This document shows positions 35,643 through 45,100 of a DNA stretch of 64,000 nucleotides, piece after piece. The stretch is from NCBI GenBank assembly GCA_949126835.1, contig OX421507.1, positions 12,776,852 through 12,840,851 of the forward strand, written 5' to 3'. How positions within the stretch are numbered: position 1 is the first letter of the stretch; the number at the start of each line of letters is the position of its first letter. The notes beneath the pieces are model-generated. The model ran no database searches. It had not been told where the DNA came from and was given only the letters and a program-made list of their open reading frames with translations. The translations under genes were made by a program, and so were the position numbers. This stretch comes from Anisus vortex. Its lineage: Eukaryota > Mollusca > Gastropoda > Planorbidae.

Positions 35643-35775
35643 CTAGCATTGTCGTAAGTCTGCCCCCGGCATATTGCTAGCATTGTCGTAAGACTGCCCC
35701 CGGCATATATTGCTAGCATTGTCGTAAGTCTGCCCCCCCCCCGGCATATTGCTAGCATTGTCGTATGACTGTCCC
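35643..35775 (-). repeat. Four-copy expansion of a conserved transposase motif
   Basis: The DNA for the DUF4371 motif RGQSYDNASNM is repeated four times with periods of 34, 36 and 39 bp (ctagcattgtcgta at 35643, 35677, 35713, 35752). The periods are not all multiples of three, and one copy has an expanded C run, so the expansion happened after loss of function. Confidence 0.85.
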
Positions 35776-36715
35776 CGGCAGTCGGCGATATCCAAGTTGT
35801 GATTTTTCAATGTCTCTATGACGACTTTAGACACAATTTGGAATGAATTTCAAAAATTGTTCGACAGGACATCCGTCTTCAGAGACATATCTCACTATGA
35901 AAGAAAGTTGATCTGCATGAGAAATGTCTTGAGTAGAGTCCACAGAGATAGAAAATATTTGGCATGTTTTATCTCTGTCACGATTGTATTTATTACCTTT
36001 TCTGCCATGATATTGATAATTTCATTGCATATTTTAGACGAAAGATATGATGTTGTGCCACTTCCTTTGTTACGTGGCGTTTTATGTGTAGCCTAAGTCC
36101 AGAAAAGGATCGAACTCAGCCAAAAATTCTAGGGTCATAACATAGTTCCCACTGTTATCCAAATCTCTCATGGGAACCTCTAAACGGCAATCCGCGTGCA
36201 GAAAGTGACCTCACAACAGCCACAATGCGACTCAAAATCCCATGTCAGTATTTTATTTCTTCTTCCGTTTGAAGAACACGACTTTTGTCAACTCTACAGA
36301 CAGCATTCTTCCTTCTTCCTAGCTAATAGTGTCACAAGTGCTCACCCGAATCCTCATGTTCATTCATTCTTTGAACTGCGTTTTTCCAGTCGTTGTACCC
36401 TTCATTAGCTAGCGCCCCTAATTTTCCAAACATCTTACAAGGGCGCAAAACACTGCACCCTTGCTCTTCGAAAATACGAGCCAAGGTCGAGGTCGTGTTT
36501 CACCATTGCTTAATGTTCGGCTAAAAAGAGCAGGGCTGTAAGTTATATTATGAGCCCCAGTTTTGGAAAAATGTAGTACAAGTATTTATTATAATTTTAT
36601 TTTCGATAAACTTTTTGATAAGGCAAGCCAGGCTTTTGAGCTTATATAAAGACTCCGCCGCCGGGGCCCCTAGGCTGACTGGGCCCCTAGGCCCGGGCCT
36701 TGTAGGTCTAGGCAG

Positions 36716-36897
36716 AAGCCGGCTGGTGAAGCCGGCTGGTCCAGCGGTTAGTTCACCGGACTGTCAACCAAAAACCAACTGACAGGTCGCGGGTTCTATC
36801 CCTGCCACCGGCGGATCCCTGTCGCCCTGCAGGAGTTTTGGCCCTAGTGGACGTAATAATCTTCTATCTAGAAGGAACGTCTGTAAACTTATAAGAG
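36716..36897 (+). repeat. SINE-B copy near the end of the hAT element
   Basis: Complete head (gccggctggtccagcggtta at 36731), B box gggttctatccctg, body gatccctgtcgccctgcagg and tail cttctatctagaaggaacgt. A short duplicate of the first ~13 bases (agaagccggctgg) precedes it. It lies about 35 bp inside the right terminus of the hAT element. Confidence 0.85.
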
Positions 36898-37319
36898 ACA
36901 AGGATGAGCCATGTGCTATAAATCCGGGCCTGCCTACGTCTAACCACTGAGCTTTATTATTATGGTGAATAAAAAAAGAGGAGAAAATGAGGACTTTTAA
37001 ATATAGATAAGTGCTTGAGCACTCTATATATATATATAGCTCAGTGCGTCGAACTGATTTGTGGTTGGTCTAAAAAGTACATTGTTATATATGTCTGTGA
37101 GTTACGCCTACAATTAGTTTCCGGTGGAAGTAGAGTTTGAAAATTTCCCGTCAAAAAATGTCACTTTTAACAAAAGACTAGTTTTGATAAGCTCTCGTTG
37201 ATTATATTTGAGATAATAACCAAAAAGCCTAAGCCTGCCTAATTGTTCTTCAACACTTGGAATTACAAAGAAAAGGAAAAGACGGTAGGCCTACCTGAGG
37301 GCTGACACATAACTTTATG

Positions 37320-37680
37320 TAACTCACTACTACCACTACTACACTGACTACAGTTACAGACTTAGAGACTTAGACTACTTAGACTTAGACTTAGACTTAG
37401 ACTACAGTGTCACTACAGTCACTACAACTACAGTCACTACAGTACAGTCCTATACTTATACTCCTATAGAGGCCCTATTCTCCTACCAGTACAGTAAGTA
37501 ACACTACTTAGTAGTTACAGTACAGTGCTACACTGGCTACAATCTTGACTTGCAGTTACAGTGCCTAGCTACAGTCTACAGCCTTTAACTTAAAATGATC
37601 AGTGGTCTTAGGCCTTAGCTTAGCCTTAGGCCTTAGCTTAGGCTGAGCCTACTACTACTACCGAAAGGTGAATGACAAGC
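37320..37680. repeat. Low-complexity DNA: (CTTAGA)n, ACTACAGT and CCTTAG phrases
   Basis: Short hexamer runs (acttagacttagacttaga near 37378-37400), multiple ctacagtcactac phrases and ttagcttaggccttag phrases. No ORF. It looks like slippage-generated simple sequence. Confidence 0.7.
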
Positions 37681-37998
37681 CTAAGCAGCGCTAAGCCCCT
37701 ATCCCGGATCCGGCATCCGGCGTTGTCAGTTTGTGTTAGCAATAAAAGTTTGAATAGGCCTAAGATTTATTTAAATAAGCATAATTAATAAAAAAAATAA
37801 GCAGCTCACAAATTCTATTAGTATTACTATTAGACTAGTATTAGATAAAGTTACTATTACTAGTATTAGACAAATTGTCACAAATATTCAGCCAGACTCC
37901 TAAGGTCGCTGGACATGTAGTCTAGACACTTTGACTTTGTTTATATAAAAATATTTGGTAATACTTTGGTTCAGCTGCCTCACGAAAAGTAGGGTCCT

Positions 37999-38235
37999 AA
38001 AAAATTCCAACTGAAAATTTTTTCACGTGGATCTATTGATAAGTGTCTTAGGAAGAGCGGCAAACTATTGAAAAAGGAAAAAAAATAATTTTTTATCGAA
38101 AAAAAAATTCATTTCCATTGTGTTTACCAAAGGCTTGTGACGTCACACAGCCTTGAAAAACACGATGTCTGACGGCTTCCTAAGACACAATTATCAATAG
38201 CTCCGCTACTCAAATTTTCAGTGGGAATTTCTTAG
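37999..38235. repeat. Fold-back (long inverted repeat) centred on TGACGTCA
   Basis: The left arm contains aattccaactgaaaatttt and tctattgataagtgtcttag. The right arm holds their reverse complements (cctaagacacaattatcaat and aaattttcagtgggaattt). The centre, about 38130-38155, is itself nearly palindromic (ggcttgtgacgtcacacagcc region, TGACGTCA at 38138-38145). A transcript could form a long hairpin. Confidence 0.75.
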
Positions 38236-38449
38236 AACCGATACCAAAAAGGGAAAAGAAGCGAAATAGCACGAAATGAATACAAAAATAAAATTATTCT
38301 TACCGTATATCATATGAAATAACACAAAAAGACACAAAATCCTATTGTTCTCTCTTCCGAGTTGTCGAGACCACCTGTCTCTTGTTGCGCATGCGTGCCA
38401 TGTGCTTTTCTAGATTACCACTTCCTGTCCCAAGATATGGCCAGGTTGG

Positions 38450-38632
38450 CCGATACTACTCATTAACAAATACTTAGAAAACTTAGAAACTAACCGATAG
38501 TAATCATTAACAAATACTTAGAAAGCTTAGAAACTAACCGATAATAATGATTAACAAATACTTAGAAAGCTTAGAAACTAACAGATAGTAATCATTAACA
38601 AATACTTAGAAAGCTTAGAAACTAACCGACAG
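38450..38632. repeat. 44-bp tandem repeat, four copies
   Basis: Unit: taaccgatagtaatcattaa followed by caaatacttagaaagcttag and aaac. Four copies with scattered changes, located inside the TIR element and about 0.5 kb before the kinesin start codon. Confidence 0.9.
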
Positions 38633-39147
38633 TGGGGAAAAATCTGGTCCGAGAAGCGCGTGGTACATGGAGTGTGTGCGTTTGATATTATAGTATAGGG
38701 ATAAAAGAAAAAATAAATAAAAATAAACAAATCAAAGGGAAGTAACAAAATTTAACACAAAAAGCTCAAGGGAGGTAACAATTTTTAATAAAACATGAAA
38801 AATTACCAAATTTTCAACATTAAATAAAAATCACACAAATGGAACCGCTCAATAAAAACTAGATTGTTGTATTCAGGACAAAAAGATCTTTAAATTGATA
38901 TATGGCACTTAGAAAAACTCCGTGAGGCAGTTAAACCAAAGTATAGCCAAATATTTTAATATTTTTTAATTTCTTAAGCGATACAACTGATATTAGAAAT
39001 GAGGCATTTGATTTCATTAAAATTAATTAGCCTATTCATTATTTTATTAGTTATATTGTAAAATAATATATAAATAGAATAATGAATAATGAATGACTAT
39101 ATATTTTGTTTACAAACCAGAAATCGCACTTCAAATGGTCAGTAAAC

Positions 39148-42100
39148 ATGGACTCAGAAAGTAATTTGGAAAATGAAGTTGCTGATGCCACTGATGGTAA
39201 GTCAAAAGTTGTAACCATTGCCTAATTCCTAATTTATAATCCTTGGGCCTACTTAGCAATGTGATATACTAATCAGAAATTTGATATATAATTATTTACA
39301 TTAAGTAGCCAAGGATTTGATTGGTTTTGTCTTTTGAAGTAAAGATTTTTCTAGGCCTATATAATCATTTTGGATAAGTGCAAATCAAGATAATAGTTAA
39401 GATCAAGTGTTTTTCTTTACATACCCCTGAGCAGGGGCGAAGCCAGAAATTTTTTCCAGGGGGGGCTGAACTTTCGAGTGACAAACATTAACCAAATTTT
39501 TAGCAAATTTAGTACTTATTTTTAACAAAATCTGTTGAAAAAATATTTGTTTTTTAAATTCCAGGGGGGGCTTAGCCCCCCTCAGCCCCCCCTGTGGCTT
39601 CGCCCCTGCCCCTGAGGTATTTTTTTTGCTTTTATTGGCTCTGTAAGTTTAAATATAAAAAGTATATATAATATTTATAATAAAATAAGCAAAATACGGA
39701 GCTCCTAAATATGTAGAATATTTTTACTTTTCTTTTGGATTTTCTATAAAATCTTTGATAAATAAAAAGGCCAATTATTTTCTTCATTGTGGATATCGAG
39801 GTTTTGGTAAAGTGGGTCCTTACGTATTATTGTTTTGTTCATACCGAATTTAATTTTTAAAAATATATAAATGCTAAATTTTTGGGTGAAACAAATAGGC
39901 ACCATTCAATAGCCTTATTCAAAGATATGTAGTTGCTAAATATTTCTATAAGGAATATTATTATGTTGTAAAATATTACATTCCCTAATTGGTCGATGCC
40001 TTCTGATAGTGTCCAGTATGATTTATTTCAATTTTCTAATTAATTGAGTATTTTTTCTAGGTTTTTATTATTGAAACTGTACATTTGGTACATGTGCTAG
40101 TCAAAATGTATGTAAATTTTATAAGTACGATACATATTTTTAATATGTGTTTAGTGTTTGAAGATGGGTCTACGCACAGTTGTAGTGCCATTTTACCTGG
40201 TGGTTAGCAATTACTGTTTAGAGCTGAAAGTGTGTGTGATGCCATGCTCTCCTAAACGTTCAGGGATAGTTATTTAATTTGCTTAGAGAAAGGTGTGCAG
40301 CAGAATGAGAACAAGAATGAGATAGAGGACAATAGCGTGAACAAAAATGAGTGTGTGACTAAGACTAAAGACTTTTCTGCATTTTAACAGTTTTTAGGCT
40401 ATTATAACCTGCATTTTTGCCTTGTTTGTGGAGTTGGAGTGAAATGGCTGTGTGAGTGAACAATAAGCCACTGCAGTCAACCAATTGAGTGTTCCCACCG
40501 TTCACAGGATGAAAGGCAGAATGAGCATTGCCACCAAAACTGTAGCAGTAATAGTCCTATACTATAATATAAACGCCATTTTGGCTTTCCTGGCCTTTGC
40601 TGTCACAGAGAACGGAGGGGGGGGGGGAATTTATCTGCATTTTTGGTATGAAGGCCAAGCTTGATTTTGTTTTCCTGGCATTGTTATTCTGGGTATTTTT
40701 TTATGAGCTTTTTCAAACTTTATGGTTCAAGAGAGTTTTGAGTTGTGTACTCAGTGACTGTGGGTGGTATAATTGGATTTGCTCCCCCCCCCCATCCCCC
40801 CTCCAAATTTATCATACATACTTGCCCACCTTCGGTACGCCAGCCAAACACTCGGCCACCGTGACCCATGCCAATGGGATGGAGCAACTGAGATAACCGT
40901 GTTTATGTCCTTTATGTACACTGTATTTTTGCTGACATGGAGTCTGACAATGTATGTTTTCATATGCATGATTGGACATAACTTTTGTGCTAATTGGAAG
41001 AGCACAGATAACAAATAATTTTTATAAAATAAAGGAATTTAAACATGTTGTTTGTTTTTCAGAAACGGGTAATGCCAAGATGATCAGGTCAAAAAAACGA
41101 ATATTCGAAAAGGTGACAGAAACATTGTATTATTTTGATGTTATTTATTAGTATTATATTAGATCTAGTCCTAGTTAAATTAAAGAATTAAACAAAAACT
41201 ATAGATATTCTTCAACTGTGAACACATTTTTGCTACTTTTGTGTATCTTTAAATTATTTGAATAATTTGTTTCATTAGTATTTTCTACTTGTTAAGGATT
41301 TGGATGAGTCGCAAACAGAAACACCAAAAAAAGTACAGAGAAAAGAACCTGGTAAGTGTAGGGTTTTTCTACCAGTCATTATTTTAAATTTTTTTCCTTT
41401 TTAGAAAAAATGACATTTTGGTTTAAAATGTATGAATTTTGTGTTCTTAAGCATATACATTTTAATAAGCAGAAGTGCACTTTTAAATTAGATCTATGTC
41501 GACCAATTGACTGACATTGACACTAATTAAGGAATAGAAAGTTTATTAATCTTTTTTTTTAATCTAGGGAAGCTTGTAATGTAAAATATGTACATTAGAA
41601 AGTATATAATTAAAACATAAATGCAGTTAATTTCAAACATAAAATAATTGATAATTGATGCTATTTTTTGTATTTAATCATGATTTTAATTGCACAATCT
41701 AAATCAATAATTTAAAACAAGTCATTTAAATCATCTCAACCATACTGGAAAGAAATCCTAATTATGTAAAATTTTCAAGCACTGTTAAATGATATTTGCT
41801 TATTATATATATGTTATACATTTTAGACATATCTACATATCTGGCTAAAATACAAGGATCATGTTTTCAGTGTTTTTAAATAGAGCATTCATTGTGTAAT
41901 ACATATTACATCACCAGTGATGAGGTGATCAAACATAATTAGCAACAGCATTGGAGATTTTTTAAATTTTAGCTCGTATAGTTATTGATTAAAAAAAATA
42001 GAACTCCGACTATGTTGTACAGTTAAATGTCTGGAAGTTTGGTAAACTGATCAATTTATCGTTCATTATTAATCAGACTTTTCAAAATTCATCTCCCTAA

Positions 42101-45100
42101 AATAATGTTTAGGAAATTTGTATAAAAATTGGTTCAGTTGACATAAGCTTTTCATTTTTCTTTTAGCAGATGACTTCAAGAAGTACAAAGATATTTGTGA
42201 GGTACAGTTTTTTCTATTACATTTTTTTTTAAAGTTTACTTTTTAGATTGTTTTCTTTTAAACAGCATTAAGCGTTTTGGAAGACTTTGTAAAAATGTTC
42301 TTTATTGTTTTGATTGCACCCACTACTTGCTTTCAGAATATAAACAGAAAAAATAAAGAGTTCCAACACAGATTAGAAGAAAAACACTTATCTTTGAAAA
42401 CTGATCGACGTGTTCGGAGGCAGTTGAAACAGAAAGATGAGCTGATCTCTTGTCTGGAGCAGAGAATAGCTGAGCTAGAAGGATCTGAAAAAGGTCAGGT
42501 CTCATTTTTTAAGAATATTTTATCACAAGCTTTCAAACAAGTTATATTGTAATTTTTTCTGTATGGGTGTCTTGCTACTGTGTTGATGACAAATCACTCC
42601 TGCATATCGATCAAGGGGAGATAACATATTCAGTTTTTAAAAAGAACTGCAACTTGTTATTTATTGAGCTATCAAATAATTGTACACCTCAAAATGATAC
42701 ACCTTTTTACTGACATCTTATAGAAAGGGTTTTATTGAGATTTAAAGGGATGATTACGTTTTTAATGGTGATTTTATTTTATTATTAGCTTAGTCTGGAA
42801 TCTTTGATAAATATTCTGTTATTTCATTTTCTTCACATTATACAGGAAGTGTTTGTTAATATTTCATGGCTCTCTGCCTTATTCATTAGCTTGTCAAGTC
42901 CGATTTCAGTGAACGCATGTTTTAAAATGACAAATGACTTAGTGAAACAGTGGAGAACTCTTCTCTCATCAATTCTAATCTCTTTCTCAGCAAAATTTTG
43001 TTTTGTTGGAAAATTGCAATTTAAAAACATAATAATCAGCCAATGCAAATTGTTAATTCAAAATTCGTATCTGCACCTATACACTTGAGCTTGCACTGTA
43101 TTTCAAAGTCTGGATTAGGTTCGTTATCAGAAAAGGATTTGATTATTTCTTTGAGACCTCCATCATTGCTCCTCAATAGGGTCCCTAGAGCCTTTGTACA
43201 TTTGTTTTAAACAAAAATGATACAGTTTAGTTTTAATGTTTATATTTTAACATTAAATTATTGTGTCGATTACTCAAAAAAAATAGGGCCTTATCTATTT
43301 TTTTCATCTATATAATGATAATGGTCATCTGTAATAGTGTGACTTTGCATGCTAACACATTTAGAATGCTACGTGCAATGTTGGCCACAGTTGTGGGTTT
43401 GACCTGAAAGTTAAATAAATAGAAATCATCCACCATTTTTTAATGTGTCGCTGTTGTCAGTGCCATCTTGGTCTCAGAAGTCAAATATTTAACTTTGCAA
43501 TAATTTTCTTAGACTTTTATATTTTCCACAGATTCTAAGTCACTGACCCCAAGTTTGAAATTATTGGAGACTATTAGAAAATTTGAGGAAGAGAATGAAG
43601 CTTTGAAGGCCAAGGTTTGTTTCAAATTATTTCACACCTTACATAAACACCTAAATGAAATTCTTGAATGCTGTATATGAATTGTGTACATTATTTTACA
43701 AAGTGAAATATTAGTATTGTATGTGCCCACCTTCTGGAACCAGCTCCCCATCCACATCCGTCATTGTGAAACCTCCTCCACTTTCAAAAAGTCCCTTAAA
43801 ACCCATCTGTTTAGGTCCGCCTATGACCTGTGATGTCTCGTTCCTGGTCTCGGTTTGTTTTTATGCTTCCTTTGTATCATTACCAGTATGTGCTAATGTG
43901 TAACTATTGTTTTTGTCACTTTTTAATGTTGCACCTATTATTTTTAAAATCAATTTTTATTGCTGTAGCTATTATCTTTATAGCCATTTAATGATGTAGC
44001 TATTGTCTATTTATTTTAGTAGCTTAAATAGTTTATAAATTTAGTAAAAAAAATTGTAAAGCGCTTAGAGCTGTAAGGTAAGCGCTATATAAAAATGCCT
44101 CAATAAATAAATAAAATGTGCATCGGTTGTTGTTTCTAAGAATAAAAATGAAACACTTCACAGCTGATTGACACTGAAGCCAAATTGAATATTTACATGA
44201 AAGACTGCAGAGTATTAGAATCTCAGTCCATCAACAGAACTTCACTGGGACTCATGGTGTTTGATGGCAAGGTTAGTTTTTTTTTGGTCAAGACAAACAA
44301 ATGCAAAAAGATAATTTTTTTATTGAATGGGTTACAGTCAACCACAAATTTATTCTTTTACAAAAACATATTTTATTTACAAATGGCATTTTATGAACTT
44401 TTTAACTATATGATGTAAAGCCTAGAAAAGATTTTTTGAATCTGGTGTATGATGACACTTCAGTATTCATGGGCCTCAAAGCTGGCGAAGTGTGTAAACC
44501 TCTGATATGCTCCCATTAATAGTACACCGATGGGCTAACATATTGTGAACCCGAGAATAATTGCACGGGCCAGAGCCTACCGAAACTTGGTGGGGAGGAA
44601 AGAATAGGCGCGACAATACTGTCTCGCCAAACCCAGTGTCTGAATGACCAGCCTTACTTATAGTCTGGTATAATTTGTATTACCTGCTGAAAGTGCAGGT
44701 ATACCTCGAAAATGTAGCTTCATTAATGATCCACAGAAGGGGGGGTAAAAGTGTAGTGCCTTTAAATGCAGGATACCGAGCATGTCTCGTGAACCAACGG
44801 GGGCATGCCTCAGACAGGGCCACCATTTTCTCATTACGCCATGGGCGTTGGGTGAAAGGCTCATTTGTTTTTATTTAAATACTTTTAAATTTCATGCATG
44901 ATGAAGCTAACGACAGACCAATGGACATTTGCTCTAGAGAGATCTTTAATTTGTTGGAGAGCAAATTAACAGTTGGTGTAATCTTGTTTGCTCAGGTTGT
45001 TCCAGGTGTTCTAGGTAAAGACAGTGACATCAGGCGGCTAAGATCTATATTCACAGAGACAGAGACTAAATTAAAAGTAAGTTTCTTCTTGTTGATTGTG

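Larger units (their letters stand above)
33915..36932 (-). mobile_element. hAT transposon with decayed transposase (TTF zinc finger, DUF4371, hAT-C)
   Basis: 3,018 bp with perfect 8-bp TSD cctacgtc (33907-33914; 36933-36940) and inverted termini caggcccggctttag / caggcccggatttatag. Minus-strand translation recovers, in order, a zinc-finger-like N terminus (WLVFSKSKGAVFCA near 36460), a DUF4371 region (FLAEFDPFLDLGYT near 36120, ADCRGQSYDNASN near 35770, VDFVPCSAHSLNLV near 35560) and the hAT dimerisation tail (CSAERSFSALKRVKNYLRS near 34300). Several stops and frameshifts make it inactive. Two SINEs and a local repeat expansion lie inside. This type of transposase is related to ZMYM1-like host proteins. 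Confidence 0.9.
37947..38957. mobile_element. ~1-kb TIR element upstream of the kinesin gene
   Basis: Left end aaaatatttggtaatacttt followed by ggttcagctgcctcacg. The right end (38914-38957) is its reverse complement with a few mismatches (ccgtgaggcagttaaaccaa, then agtatagccaaatatttt). The inner part contains a fold-back (37999-38235), a 44-bp tandem repeat and a GCGCATGCGT site. No transposase remains. It ends about 190 bp before the kinesin start codon, so it may overlap the promoter. Confidence 0.75.

Noticed and set aside
44894..44995. Upstream extension of kinesin exon 8 (frame continues open to 44894)
   Set aside because: The acceptor ttgtttgctcag at 44995 is strong and gives the right phase after exon 7; the upstream residues look unlike a coiled coil.
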